The notes beneath the pieces are model-generated. The model was not told where the DNA came from and searched no databases. It was given only the letters and a program-made list of their open reading frames with translations. From positions 62,001 through 126,000 of the forward strand of contig NZ_WAAT01000050.1 of assembly GCF_008806375.1 (NCBI RefSeq): a stretch of DNA of 64,000 nucleotides, in the 5' to 3' direction. The position numbers were made by a program, and so were the translations under genes. The DNA is from Pseudotamlana haliotis (GTDB lineage Bacteria > Bacteroidota > Bacteroidia > Flavobacteriales > Flavobacteriaceae). This document shows, in pieces, positions 7,957 through 16,834 of the stretch. The stretch's first letter is position 1. Every line of letters begins with the position of its first letter.

Positions 7957-8727
7957 ATGTATAAGGAAAGAGTAGTAATTAAGGTTGGTACCAATGTGAT
8001 GACCAACAAGGATAACAGAATTGTTAGACCAGTACTAAGAAATTTAGTAAGACAAATAGCCGAACTTTATGATAGAGATGTCATGGTGATTTTAGTTTCT
8101 TCAGGATCTGTAATCGCAGGTAAAGAAGTTCTAGGTAAGGCTAAAATTAAAAATAAAGCACAACGCCGTCAGGTGTATTCTTCAATAGGACAACCAAGAA
8201 TGATGCGTTTGTATTATAATATCTTTTATGATTATGGCATGAAATGTGCTCAGGTATTGCCTACCAAGCGTGATTTTTCACCAGGGGTACACCGTGAGAA
8301 CATGATTAACTGCGTGGAAGGTTTAATGCAAGAAGGCGTTATTCCAATCGCTAATGAAGATGATGCTGTTTCAGTGAGAAACTCTATGTTCTCTGATAAT
8401 GATGAATTGGCAAGTTTAATTGCGCAACTGATTCAAGCAGATAAGCTGATTATTTTAACAGATATTGATGGACTTTACTCAGGGCATCCAGAATCTAAAG
8501 ACAGTAACTTAATTTCTAATGTTGACCCAGAAGATGATTTAGGGCGCTTTATTAAAAGTAGTAACAAAGCTGAAGGTGAAGGCCGAGGTGGTATGGGGTC
8601 TAAACTAGACTATGCACAGGCTGCTGCTGCCAAAAATATACCAACCTATATTGCTAATGGTACAAACCCAAATACCATTATCGATATTATAGATGGAAAA
8701 GATGTAGGTACTAAAGTATCTCTATAA
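7957..8727 (+). CDS. proB: Glutamate 5-kinase, short form without PUA domain
   Basis: A 256-residue amino-acid kinase-fold enzyme phosphorylating glutamate, the first step of proline synthesis. Visible motifs are 'VVIKVGTNVMT' at 6-16, 'VSSGSVIAGKEVLG', 'PIANEDDAV', 'FSDNDELASLIA' and 'GRGGMGSKLDYAQAA'. E. coli ProB is 367 residues; the C-terminal PUA domain is absent and the protein ends right after the kinase core. It sits 4 bp after proC and ends at a strong terminator. Confidence 0.93.
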   Translation: MYKERVVIKVGTNVMTNKDNRIVRPVLRNLVRQIAELYDRDVMVILVSSGSVIAGKEVLGKAKIKNKAQRRQVYSSIGQPRMMRLYYNIFYDYGMKCAQVLPTKRDFSPGVHRENMINCVEGLMQEGVIPIANEDDAVSVRNSMFSDNDELASLIAQLIQADKLIILTDIDGLYSGHPESKDSNLISNVDPEDDLGRFIKSSNKAEGEGRGGMGSKLDYAQAAAAKNIPTYIANGTNPNTIIDIIDGKDVGTKVSL

Positions 8728-8760
8728 ATAAAGTAGACACTATTTATGTTGTCTAAAATC

Positions 8761-8791
8761 AAAAAAGCTTCCTGTTTGAGGAAGCTTTTTT
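8761..8791. terminator. Bidirectional terminator between proB and cysK
   Basis: Perfect 12-bp stem AAAAAAGCTTCC / GGAAGCTTTTTT around the loop TGTTTGA. It has T-runs on both strands and lies between the convergent genes proB and cysK. Confidence 0.9.
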
Positions 8792-8809
8792 AATTTATAA
8801 ACACAGGTT

Positions 8810-9718
8810 TTACAGCAAACTTTCTATAGAAAGGTAGCGCTCACCGGTGTCGTAATTCATGGTTAAAACCACATCGTCTTCTTTGAAGTTAGTTAACTGT
8901 TTTCTAACAGCTGCTAAAGAAGCTCCGGTAGAAATTCCAACGAGAATTCCTTCTTTTTTAGCAATGTTTTTAACTTCCGCGAAAGCTTCTTCTTTAGTGA
9001 TTCTAACTGCGCCATCAATCGCTTCTTTGTTAAATACTTCAGGAAAAAAACCTGGCCCGATACCTTGCAAAGGGTGTGGTCCTGGCTCGCCACCAGAAAT
9101 GATTGGTGAATCATCAGGCTCAACAGCTAGAACTTTTAAGTCGGCATATTTTTCTTTTAAGACTTCTGAAATTCCAGTAATATGACCACCAGTTCCAACA
9201 CCAGTGATGAAATAATCTAAACCATCAGGGAAATCTTTAGAAATTTCTAAAGCCGTTGTTTTTCTGTGAATTTCAGGGTTTGATGGATTGGTAAATTGTG
9301 AAGGCATCCACGCATTTTTTGTAGTTTCAAGTAGTTCATTAGCCTTGGCAATGGTACCACCTAAGCCTTCTTCCTTTGGTGTTAAAACTAAATTAGCGCC
9401 GTAAGCCGCCATTAAGGCACGTCTTTCAACTGACATAGATTCTGGCATCACCAAAGTAAGTTGGTAGCCTTTTATAGCACAAACCATGGCTAAACCTACA
9501 CCTGTGTTTCCAGAAGTAGGCTCAATAATTTGTGTGTCTTTGCTTAAAATGTTTTTCTTTTCTGCATCTTCAATCATTGATAAAGCAATTCTATCTTTGA
9601 TACTTCCTCCTGGGTTTGCCTTTTCGAGTTTCATCCAAACATTAGCCTCTGGAAAGAGCTTGATTAATCTAACCACAGGCGTGTCGCCTATGTTTTCTAA
9701 TATGTTATTGATTTTCAT
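8810..9718 (-). CDS. cysK: O-acetylserine sulfhydrylase (cysteine synthase)
   Basis: A 302-residue PLP-dependent fold-type II enzyme making cysteine from O-acetylserine and sulfide. '[20 protein letters not shown]' near 35-54 contains the Schiff-base lysine (K42). '[12 protein letters not shown]' is the substrate loop and '[10 protein letters not shown]' the PLP phosphate-binding loop. The active-site region resembles the CysK group more than CysM, but the two are hard to separate by eye. No serine acetyltransferase gene is adjacent. It is convergent with proB. Confidence 0.92.
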   Translation of the reverse strand: MKINNILENIGDTPVVRLIKLFPEANVWMKLEKANPGGSIKDRIALSMIEDAEKKNILSKDTQIIEPTSGNTGVGLAMVCAIKGYQLTLVMPESMSVERRALMAAYGANLVLTPKEEGLGGTIAKANELLETTKNAWMPSQFTNPSNPEIHRKTTALEISKDFPDGLDYFITGVGTGGHITGISEVLKEKYADLKVLAVEPDDSPIISGGEPGPHPLQGIGPGFFPEVFNKEAIDGAVRITKEEAFAEVKNIAKKEGILVGISTGASLAAVRKQLTNFKEDDVVLTMNYDTGERYLSIESLL

Positions 9719-9747
9719 GATATGATATATTTGTTAATTCCTTATGG

Positions 9748-10347
9748 TTAACAGTTTTTGTACTTGTCGTGTAAGCCAACGCCTTTTAAAATCAACGGTT
9801 TTATTTTCTCTAATCGCGATTGTTTGGTGGCTTCACGCTTCGCTGAACTAATATGTTCACAGTATTCTCGTTGTTTATAAGGTGTTAAAGCTTGAAAACT
9901 TGAATTTAATTCGGAGCTAGAATCAAAAGCTAATTGGAATTCATTTGGAATCAAAAGCTCTTTTTTAACACGCTTTGTCTTTACAATATTACCAAGTTCT
10001 TCATTTAGAAAGGCTTCTCTGATATAAGCTAATACTTGAACTTTGTTAATAGCTTCAAGGGAATCAAAACGCATCTGCCGAAGGGCTTTTGTTTTTCCTT
10101 CCTGTACGTTAACTAATAAATTATACTTGTCTTTTAACGTTGCGCCGTTATAGAACCAAATACAAAAATGATTTTTAAACGCTGCTATAGATAAAACGTT
10201 CTTACCGTTTAAGGTGTAGGTGGGTGCATTCCATTTTATGGTTTCAGTGAGATTTGTGGATAAAACAATATCACGTAAAAGCTCCAAAGCTTCGCGATAA
10301 GAACTATGATTATCTATATACTCATCTACGGAATGTACCTTTTCCAT
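9748..10347 (-). CDS. YdeI/OmpD-associated family protein (DUF1801 plus C-terminal OmdA-like region)
   Basis: A 199-residue protein. The N-terminal half is DUF1801-like ('IKWNAPTYTLNGKNVLSIAAFKNHFCIWFYNGA', about 38-70). The C-terminus holds the YdeI/OmdA-type stretch 'LTPYKQREYCEHISSAKREATKQSRLEKI' (about 154-182). Family function is not firmly established; members are small cytoplasmic proteins. It follows ecotin by only 6 bp on the minus strand, so both are likely on one transcript. Confidence 0.8.
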   Translation of the reverse strand: MEKVHSVDEYIDNHSSYREALELLRDIVLSTNLTETIKWNAPTYTLNGKNVLSIAAFKNHFCIWFYNGATLKDKYNLLVNVQEGKTKALRQMRFDSLEAINKVQVLAYIREAFLNEELGNIVKTKRVKKELLIPNEFQLAFDSSSELNSSFQALTPYKQREYCEHISSAKREATKQSRLEKIKPLILKGVGLHDKYKNC

Positions 10348-10353
10348 TTTAAT

Positions 10354-10863
10354 TTATTTTACAGTAGCTGTTTGTTCTGTATTGTTTCTCGACCAAATCT
10401 TATATCGTACTTCATAACCTTTAGGGGTGTAAACCACAATAGGTAATTTGCTGTTATACCTTGCAATTTCACCTGTTGATTTTACAAAGGCTTCGTATTT
10501 GGTGTTATCTGGACACATACGTTTGGTGCTTGCAATTTGTCCGTTGGTTTCAAAATTGTAGTAAGAATAGCCCCAACCAGATACATTTTCTGATTTAAAA
10601 GCACCGGAAAGCATACTTTGATTACAATCGATTTCAGCCATTTTTCCAACATAAAGCTCGACTTTATAAGCATAGTCATCTTCTGTTTTTGGAAGCTCTA
10701 TGATGTGTCTAAGTTGATCATCATTAGCTTGTGGGTACATACTAATGTCGTGGGTTACTGTTTCAGTTTTAGACATGCTGCCTTCGTTTTTATTTGTTGT
10801 GTTTTGCGCTTTACAGCTAGAAACCAATAAGACTGCGGAAAGCATTAAAATATGAATTTTCAT
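10354..10863 (-). CDS. eco: Ecotin-family serine protease inhibitor, predicted lipoprotein
   Basis: A 169-residue ecotin homologue. Hallmarks are 'ISMYPQA' (40-46), 'KVELYVGKMAEIDCN', 'SGWGYSYYNF', 'CPDNTKYEAFV' and 'RYNSKLPIVVYTPKGYEVRYKIW'. The disulfide pair of E. coli ecotin (C50-C87) corresponds to C80 and C117. The reactive loop reads STKRMC, so the P1 position (Met84 in E. coli) is Lys114, followed by Arg. The signal peptide ends in a lipobox (VSSC, C17), predicting a membrane-anchored rather than free periplasmic inhibitor. Ecotin dimers inhibit trypsin-fold proteases. Confidence 0.92.
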   Translation of the reverse strand: MKIHILMLSAVLLVSSCKAQNTTNKNEGSMSKTETVTHDISMYPQANDDQLRHIIELPKTEDDYAYKVELYVGKMAEIDCNQSMLSGAFKSENVSGWGYSYYNFETNGQIASTKRMCPDNTKYEAFVKSTGEIARYNSKLPIVVYTPKGYEVRYKIWSRNNTEQTATVK

Positions 10864-10925
10864 AATTTTTGTTTTTATAGAATGCCAAGCATCCTCGGTT
10901 AAAGGTGTTTTTAGTTTTACAAGAA

Positions 10926-12164
10926 CTATTCCTTTATGGCTGTAAGCTCTGCGATTTTACAAATCACCTCGGTGGCTTTAATCATGCTTTCCACAGGAAC
11001 ATACTCGTAACGCCCATGAAAATTATGTCCGCCAGCAAATATATTCGGACAAGGTAAGCCCATATAACTCAGTTGCGCACCATCGGTGCCACCACGAATG
11101 GCTTTAACGATAGGGGTTACGTTCACTTGTTTCATAGCTTCTTCAGCAATATCAACAATATGCATTACAGGTTCAATTTTCTCAAGCATGTTAAAGTACT
11201 GGTCTTTGATTTCGGTAGAAATCACTTCATAACCGTACTGCGAATTAAGTTCGTTGGTAAGTTTTATCATCACTTCTTTACGGGCTTCAAAATGTCCGCG
11301 GTCATGGTCACGAATAATATATTCAAGTACAGTTTCTTCAACTTCACCTTTCATATTATGTAAATGGAAAAAACCTTGGTAACCTTCGGTATGTTCTGGG
11401 GTTTCCATTCTTGGTAAGGAATTGATGAATTCCGTAGCAATATACATCGAGTTTATAAGCTTACCTTTAGCATAACCAGGGTGTACAATTTTTCCTTTTA
11501 CGGTGACTACAGCCCCTGCAGCATTGAAGTTTTCATATTCTAGTTCCCCAATTTGACTTCCATCCATGGTGTAAGCCCAATCGGCACCAAATTTTTTAAC
11601 ATCAAACTTATGAGCGCCTCTACCAATTTCTTCATCTGGTGTAAAACCGATTTTAATGGTGCCATGTTTAATTTCAGGATGATTGATAAGGTATTCCATG
11701 GACGAAACGATTTCACAAATACCAGCCTTATCATCGGCACCTAAAAGCGTCGTGCCGTCGGTTGTGATTAATGTTTGGCCCACGTATTGGTTTAAATCTT
11801 CAAAATATTCTGGGGATAACACGATGTTTTCAGCTTCATTTAAAACGATGTCTTTACCGTCATATTCTTCTATAATTTGAGGGTTTACGTTAGCGCCTGT
11901 AAAATCTGGAGAGGTATCAAAATGTGATACAAAGCCAATCGTTGGAACCTCATGGTCAACATTACTAGGAAGGGTCGCCACGATATAGGCGTTCTCGTCG
12001 ATACTCACATCAGATAGGCCTATGGCTTTTAATTCTTCAACCAATTTATTGGCTAAATCCCATTGTTTTTTGGTGCTCGGTGTGGTGTTTGAGGTTGGGT
12101 CAGATTCGGTGTCAACGGTTACATAACTCACAAATCGCTTTATGATGTGTTCTTTTGCTATCAT
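10926..12164 (-). CDS. pepT: Peptidase T (tripeptide aminopeptidase)
   Basis: A 412-residue M20-family zinc aminopeptidase that releases N-terminal residues from tripeptides. Metal and catalytic stretches are visible: '[13 protein letters not shown]' (about 77-89), '[13 protein letters not shown]' (about 140-152), '[16 protein letters not shown]' (about 173-188), '[15 protein letters not shown]' and the terminal '[13 protein letters not shown]' with the last zinc-binding histidine. Length is as in E. coli PepT (408). It precedes the ecotin gene on the same strand. Confidence 0.96.
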   Translation of the reverse strand: MIAKEHIIKRFVSYVTVDTESDPTSNTTPSTKKQWDLANKLVEELKAIGLSDVSIDENAYIVATLPSNVDHEVPTIGFVSHFDTSPDFTGANVNPQIIEEYDGKDIVLNEAENIVLSPEYFEDLNQYVGQTLITTDGTTLLGADDKAGICEIVSSMEYLINHPEIKHGTIKIGFTPDEEIGRGAHKFDVKKFGADWAYTMDGSQIGELEYENFNAAGAVVTVKGKIVHPGYAKGKLINSMYIATEFINSLPRMETPEHTEGYQGFFHLHNMKGEVEETVLEYIIRDHDRGHFEARKEVMIKLTNELNSQYGYEVISTEIKDQYFNMLEKIEPVMHIVDIAEEAMKQVNVTPIVKAIRGGTDGAQLSYMGLPCPNIFAGGHNFHGRYEYVPVESMIKATEVICKIAELTAIKE

Positions 12165-12307
12165 TCTAAAAAAATATTAATCAAATTAAGATTTAAACCC
12201 TTTGACTTTTAAGAGTTTATTTGTTTTTGGATTTATCTTCTAAATTACGAATATTAATTTTTTTGTGCTTAACAATTGGTTGATTTTTTATTTAGATTAT
12301 TTAGCGG

Positions 12308-12315
12308 TATTTTTG
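12308..12315 (+). promoter_or_regulatory. -7 element of pyrD promoter
   Basis: TATTTTTG fits TAnnTTTG and ends 14 nt before the ATG at 12330. TTG trinucleotides at 12276 and 12280 are upstream at slightly long spacing. Its position inside the longer possible reading frame argues for the start at 12330. Confidence 0.6.
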
Positions 12316-12329
12316 CACAAATAATAAAG

Positions 12330-13361
12330 ATGTACAAACTATTACTTCGCCCTTTATTTTTCTTGTTCGATCCTGAAAAAATTCACCATTTCACTTTTTC
12401 ATTAATTAAAATCACCTCTAAAATCCCTGGCGTTTCAGCGATTTTTAGAAGTCTGTATGTGATTAATGATCAGCGTCTGGAACGAAAATTATTCGGATTA
12501 ACATTTAAAAACCCGGTGGGATTAGCTGCGGGATTTGATAAAAACGCCGTGCTTTATAATGAATTGGCTAATTTCGGATTTGGTTTCATTGAAATAGGAA
12601 CCGTAACACCAAAAGGTCAAGCCGGAAATCCGAAAAAACGTTTGTTCAGATTAAAAGAAGACCAGGGGATTATCAACCGAATGGGTTTTAATAATGAAGG
12701 TTTAGAGGCTGCCATTTCTCAGTTGAAAAAGAATCAAGGCAAACTCATTATTGGAGGAAACATTGGCAAAAATACCACTACAAAACCTGAAGATTATACC
12801 AAGGATTATTTAGAGTGTTTTAATGCCTTACATCCTTATGTAGATTATTTTGTGCTTAATGTAAGCTGTCCGAATGTAGGGAGTCACGCTAAATTAAACG
12901 ACAAAGATTATTTGTTAGAATTAATTGGCGCGGTGCAAACAGCTAATAAAAATTTCGATAAACAAAAACCTATTGTACTTAAAATTGCCCCAGATTTAAA
13001 TAACATGCAGTTAGATGAAATCATTGAATTGGTTAATGAAACCAATTTAGATGGTGTAATCGCTAGTAATACATCAACCGATAGAAGTGATTTAAAGGCT
13101 TCAGATGAATTATTAGAATCTATAGGAAACGGAGGTTTGAGCGGACAACCAGTAAAAGATAAAAGTACAGCGGTTATCAAATACCTTTCAGAAAAAAGCA
13201 ATAAAGCCTTTCCAATCATTGGAGTTGGAGGTATTCACTCTGGAAAAGATGCTCTTGATAAGCTAGATGCTGGCGCAGATTTGGTGCAGATTTATACCGG
13301 TTTTATTTACGAAGGGCCTGGTTTGATTAAGGAAATTAATAAGGCCATTCTAAATAAATAA
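12330..13361 (+). CDS. pyrD: Dihydroorotate dehydrogenase, class 2 architecture with cysteine at the catalytic-base position
   Basis: A 343-residue enzyme oxidising dihydroorotate to orotate in pyrimidine synthesis. The N-terminal extension '[20 protein letters not shown]' is the membrane-associated quinone-binding part of class 2 enzymes. FMN-binding stretches include '[12 protein letters not shown]', '[10 protein letters not shown]' and '[26 protein letters not shown]'. The catalytic loop reads NVSCPNV, where class 2 enzymes normally have NxSSPN; Cys at the base position is typical of class 1. An upstream in-frame TTG at 12276 is rejected because the promoter lies downstream of it. Confidence 0.93.
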   Translation: MYKLLLRPLFFLFDPEKIHHFTFSLIKITSKIPGVSAIFRSLYVINDQRLERKLFGLTFKNPVGLAAGFDKNAVLYNELANFGFGFIEIGTVTPKGQAGNPKKRLFRLKEDQGIINRMGFNNEGLEAAISQLKKNQGKLIIGGNIGKNTTTKPEDYTKDYLECFNALHPYVDYFVLNVSCPNVGSHAKLNDKDYLLELIGAVQTANKNFDKQKPIVLKIAPDLNNMQLDEIIELVNETNLDGVIASNTSTDRSDLKASDELLESIGNGGLSGQPVKDKSTAVIKYLSEKSNKAFPIIGVGGIHSGKDALDKLDAGADLVQIYTGFIYEGPGLIKEINKAILNK

Positions 13362-13437
13362 GGCTTGAATTTTCCGATACACGCATATTCTGAATACTTA
13401 AAAATAAATATTACTTTTAGCTTTCATTTAGAAGTTT

Positions 13438-14301
13438 ATGTCTGCACCCATAAAAATTATTGAATGTCCTAGAGATGCTATGCAGGGTATAAAGCAATTT
13501 ATTCCTACGGCTCAAAAGGTTCAATATATACAGTCTTTACTTCGTGTTGGTTATGATACCATCGATTTTGGGAGTTTTGTGTCGCCAAAGGCCATTCCGC
13601 AAATGGCAGATACAGCCGAAGTTTTAGCACAATTAGATTTAAGCAAGACAAGCAGTAAACTTTTAGCTATTATTGCTAATACGCGTGGTGCTTCAGACGC
13701 GAGTCAGCATAAAGAGATTCAGTATTTAGGCTATCCCTTTTCGATTTCAGAAAATTTTCAAATGCGAAATACGCATAAAACTATCGCTCAATCTGTGGTA
13801 ACCCTTTCAGAAATTTTAGAAATCGCCGATAAAGCCAATAAAGAGGTGGTTGTTTATATTTCTATGGGCTTTGGAAATCCCTATGGTGACCCGTGGAATG
13901 TAGATATTGTAGGGGAGTGGACAGAAAAATTAGCCCAAATGGGGGTTAAAATAGTGTCTTTAAGTGATACGGTAGGGACTTCTACACCAGAAACTATTGA
14001 TTATTTGTTTTCTAACCTTATTCCTGAGTATGCTCACATTGAATTTGGTGCCCATTTACATACCACGCCCAGCAGTTGGTTTGAAAAAATAGACGCGGCC
14101 TATAAAGCAGGTTGTACACGCTTTGATGGTGCTATTCAAGGTTTTGGTGGCTGTCCCATGGCGAAAGATGAACTCATTGGCAACATGCCAACCGAAAAAT
14201 TACTCTCTTATTTTACTACAAAGCAGAAAAACAACTTGAATGCGCTTAGTTTTGAAAGCGCTTTTAATGAAGCTTCAAAAATATTCAAGGTTTATTATTA
14301 A
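13438..14301 (+). CDS. Hydroxymethylglutaryl-CoA lyase
   Basis: A 287-residue HMGL-like TIM-barrel enzyme that cleaves HMG-CoA to acetyl-CoA and acetoacetate, the last step of leucine breakdown. Key stretches are 'IECPRDAMQGI' (8-18, catalytic Arg and metal Asp), 'YDTIDFGSFVSPKAIPQM', 'LSDTVGTSTPE', 'HLHTTPSSW' (metal-binding HxH) and 'GGCPMAKDELIGNMPTE' with the essential Cys. Other leucine-degradation genes are not adjacent. It is followed by the promoter of the DUF4856 locus. Confidence 0.92.
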   Translation: MSAPIKIIECPRDAMQGIKQFIPTAQKVQYIQSLLRVGYDTIDFGSFVSPKAIPQMADTAEVLAQLDLSKTSSKLLAIIANTRGASDASQHKEIQYLGYPFSISENFQMRNTHKTIAQSVVTLSEILEIADKANKEVVVYISMGFGNPYGDPWNVDIVGEWTEKLAQMGVKIVSLSDTVGTSTPETIDYLFSNLIPEYAHIEFGAHLHTTPSSWFEKIDAAYKAGCTRFDGAIQGFGGCPMAKDELIGNMPTEKLLSYFTTKQKNNLNALSFESAFNEASKIFKVYY

Positions 14302-14315
14302 TTCAATATTTATTT

Positions 14316-14333
14316 AAATCTAATCTAAATTAA
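14316..14333. promoter_or_regulatory. Candidate operator next to the DUF4856 promoter
   Basis: AAATCTAATCTAAATTAA, an AT-rich stretch with a repeated ATCTAA unit, sits directly upstream of the -33 TTTG. Placement and pattern suggest a repressor site for the metal-related locus. This is inference only; no second copy was found in the window. Confidence 0.25.
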
Positions 14334-14334
14334 T

Positions 14335-14365
14335 TTTGTGTGATTGAAATGTAGTTATATATTTG
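14335..14365 (+). promoter_or_regulatory. Promoter of the DUF4856/imelysin/HTTM/TonB locus
   Basis: TTTG (14335-14338), 19 nt, TATATTTG (14358-14365): full Bacteroidota consensus. It leaves a leader of roughly 60 nt before the DUF4856 gene start at 14432. An overlapping TAATTTTG (14331-14338) could act as a second -7 element. Confidence 0.7.
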
Positions 14366-14431
14366 TGGCCGAAAACGGACGGCTATTACAAGTCAGTCTA
14401 AATAAGAATAAAAACCAAATATTAATTAGTA

Positions 14432-15631
14432 ATGAAAAAATTAGTTTTAAGTCTCTTTGTAGTATCTGCTTTATTTCAATCATGTTCAAGTGATGATGAC
14501 GGAGGAAGCAATGAAAAAAATGTTGAAGCTCCTGCAACTTATGTATTTACAAGAGATGGAAATTCAACCGTAAGTTTCTCAGGTCAAACCACTAGAATTC
14601 AAATGGCAGATGAAATTGTTTCTGCTTTAAAAGATAACGGTTCTACTGAAGCGCAAATAGACGATATGTTTGCTCATGTTGAAAATGGCGATGACTTCTT
14701 AGAATCTGGTTTAAATAGTTCAAATAAAAATGTAAGAAGTAAAGTTGCAGCTTCTACTGATTATTATTCTGCAAATAGTACTGATTCTAATGCAATAAAA
14801 GGAGATTTTGATGCTTGGATTGCGGCACAAGTTGACGAAGTATTCCCAAGTTGGGGTGATATTGCTTCTGAAGGTGCTGCTGGTGCGATTCAACAAGCAA
14901 GTGGTACTGTTCGTTATGTTAACGCTAAAGGTTTAGAGTATAACCAAGCGTTTGCTAAAGGACTTATTGGTGGTTTAATGATAGACCAAATTTTAAACAA
15001 CTACTTAAGTGATGCTGTTTTAGATGCTGGTTCTAATATTGAAAATAACGATGCTGAAATTTTAGATGGTAGCAATGCTTATACGACTATGGAACACAAA
15101 TGGGATGAAGCTTACGGTTACTTATATGGTAACGAAGAGAATCCTGATGTACCAGAATTAAACGCTGATCAATTTTTAAACAAATACTTAGCGAGTGTAG
15201 ATGGTGATTCAGATTTTTCAGGAATTGCTGATGATATTTATGACGCTTTTAAATTAGGTAGAGCAGCAATCACAGAAGGTGAATACTCAGTGCGTGATGA
15301 GCAGGTTGAAATTTTAAGAGAAAAAATCTCTTTAGTACCTGCAGTACGTGCCGTTTATTATTTACAAGCTGGTAAAGCTGGTTTAGCTTCTGGTGATAAT
15401 GGTGCTGCATTCCATTCTTTATCTGAGGGTTACGGGTTTATCTATAGCTTACAGTTCACAAGAAATAATGATACAGGAGAAGCTTATTTTTCTAAGTCTG
15501 AAGTTGAGGTGATGTTAGATACTTTAATGGCTGGTGAAGGATTTTGGAGTGTTCCAGATACGACTTTAGACACTATGTCTGGGAATATTGCAGCTGCATT
15601 TGGCTTTACAGTTGAAGAAGCGGCAAACTAA
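14432..15631 (+). CDS. DUF4856 domain lipoprotein
   Basis: A 399-residue lipoprotein (MKKLVLSLFVVSALFQSC, lipidated C18, followed by an acidic SSDDDGG linker). The rest matches the DUF4856 family: 'ATYVFTRDGNSTVSFSGQTTRIQMADEI' near 36-63, 'MEHKWDEAYGYLYG' near 222-235, then 'FLNKYLASVDGDSDFSGIADDIYDAFKLGRAAI'. The fold is probably all-helical and the protein is strongly acidic. Function is undetermined; the family is found with imelysin-type proteins and TonB receptors. It is first in the locus, behind its own promoter, and is separated from the imelysin gene by a terminator-like hairpin. Confidence 0.8.
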   Translation: MKKLVLSLFVVSALFQSCSSDDDGGSNEKNVEAPATYVFTRDGNSTVSFSGQTTRIQMADEIVSALKDNGSTEAQIDDMFAHVENGDDFLESGLNSSNKNVRSKVAASTDYYSANSTDSNAIKGDFDAWIAAQVDEVFPSWGDIASEGAAGAIQQASGTVRYVNAKGLEYNQAFAKGLIGGLMIDQILNNYLSDAVLDAGSNIENNDAEILDGSNAYTTMEHKWDEAYGYLYGNEENPDVPELNADQFLNKYLASVDGDSDFSGIADDIYDAFKLGRAAITEGEYSVRDEQVEILREKISLVPAVRAVYYLQAGKAGLASGDNGAAFHSLSEGYGFIYSLQFTRNNDTGEAYFSKSEVEVMLDTLMAGEGFWSVPDTTLDTMSGNIAAAFGFTVEEAAN

Positions 15632-15648
15632 AAAAAGATTTTTTTAAG

Positions 15649-15684
15649 CAGCAAATGTATTTAAGTGATACATTTGCTGTTTTT
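15649..15684 (+). terminator. Intra-operon hairpin with T-run after DUF4856 gene
   Basis: Perfect 12-bp arms CAGCAAATGTAT (15649-15660) and ATACATTTGCTG (15668-15679) with a 7-nt loop, followed by TTTTT. It lies 31 nt upstream of the imelysin ATG at 15710, so it would attenuate rather than separate transcription unless another promoter follows. Confidence 0.8.
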
Positions 15685-15709
15685 GCTATTTTATACAAAT
15701 CATAAAGAC

Positions 15710-16813
15710 ATGCGTACATTGAGAAACGTTTTTTTAGCCTTATTAACCGCGACATTTTTATATGCCTGTAGTTCATCGTCATCAGATGATAGTCCTTCGG
15801 GTGTTACAGATGCTTTCGATAGAGGGGCCTTGTTAGAAAACCTTGCTGATAATATCATTATTCCAGCTTTTCAAGACCTAAACACTAAACTTAAAACTCT
15901 CAAAACCGATAAAGATCATTTTATTGCGACTCCAGATCAAACCAATTTGGAAGCTTTAAGAGGTTCTTGGTTAACAGCCTATAAAGCTTGGCAGTCTGTT
16001 GAAATGTATAACATTGGTAAAGCAGAAGCATTACTTTATGGTTTTCAAATGAATGTGTATCCAACTTCAGTGCAAGAAGTTGAAGACAATATAGCCAATG
16101 GTTCATATAATTTGTCGCACCCAGAAAATAATGACGCTGTTGGTTTTCCTGCGGTAGATTATTTGTTATATGGTGTTGCGGCCGATGATGCCACTATTGT
16201 TTCAAAATACACAGATGCGAAATACCAAGCCTATTTATCTGAGGTTATTGATCAGATGCAAGCTTTAACCGAAACCGTATTAAACGATTGGACATCTTCT
16301 TACCGTGATACTTTTGTAAGTGAAACAGGCAATACAGCAACCAGTGCTTTGAATAAAATGACTAATGATTATGTGTTTTATTTTGAAAAAGGACTACGCG
16401 CTAACAAAATAGGAATTCCTGCAGGAAATTTTTCAAGCACGCCCTTACCTGATACCGTAGAAGGTTTATACAGTAAAATTTATTCTCAAGACCTAGCGTT
16501 AGAGGCCCTTTCTGCATCTTTCGATATGTTTAACGGAAAGGCCTATGCTACTAGTACAACTGGAGAAAGCTTTAAAACTTATTTAGAGTATTTGGATCGT
16601 AATGACTTAGTTTCAAAAATCACGACACAATTTAGTGATGCTGAAACACAATTAAGCGGTTTAAATGCCAATTTTTATGAACAAGTTAATACGGACAATA
16701 CAAAGATGACCCAAGCCTATGACGCTTTACAACTACTTGTAGTATCTTTTAAGGTGGATATGCTACAGGCCTTCGATATTAGCGTAGACTATGTTGATGC
16801 CGATGGTGATTAG
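15710..16813 (+). CDS. Imelysin-family (peptidase M75-like) lipoprotein
   Basis: A 367-residue lipoprotein (MRTLRNVFLALLTATFLYAC, C20, Ser/Asp linker). The duplicated all-helical imelysin domain is visible: 'WLTAYKAWQSVEMYNIGKAE' (about 87-106), 'GFPAVDYLLYG' (145-155), 'YVFYFEKGLRANKIGIPAG', 'YLEYLDRNDLVSKI' and 'QAYDALQLLVVSFKVDMLQAFDISVDYVDADGD'. The family metal motif GxHxxE is replaced by GFPAVD. Relatives are iron-regulated envelope proteins (IrpA, EfeO/EfeM). The ATG at 15710 is chosen because it gives a clean signal peptide; an earlier frame start lies inside the hairpin. Confidence 0.85.
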   Translation: MRTLRNVFLALLTATFLYACSSSSSDDSPSGVTDAFDRGALLENLADNIIIPAFQDLNTKLKTLKTDKDHFIATPDQTNLEALRGSWLTAYKAWQSVEMYNIGKAEALLYGFQMNVYPTSVQEVEDNIANGSYNLSHPENNDAVGFPAVDYLLYGVAADDATIVSKYTDAKYQAYLSEVIDQMQALTETVLNDWTSSYRDTFVSETGNTATSALNKMTNDYVFYFEKGLRANKIGIPAGNFSSTPLPDTVEGLYSKIYSQDLALEALSASFDMFNGKAYATSTTGESFKTYLEYLDRNDLVSKITTQFSDAETQLSGLNANFYEQVNTDNTKMTQAYDALQLLVVSFKVDMLQAFDISVDYVDADGD

Positions 16814-16834
16814 TCCATTATAAAATTCATATTT

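Noticed and set aside
12276-12329. A longer N-terminus for PyrD starting at a TTG
   Set aside because: It contains the probable promoter (TATTTTTG), and the class 2 extension begins naturally at [11 protein letters not shown].
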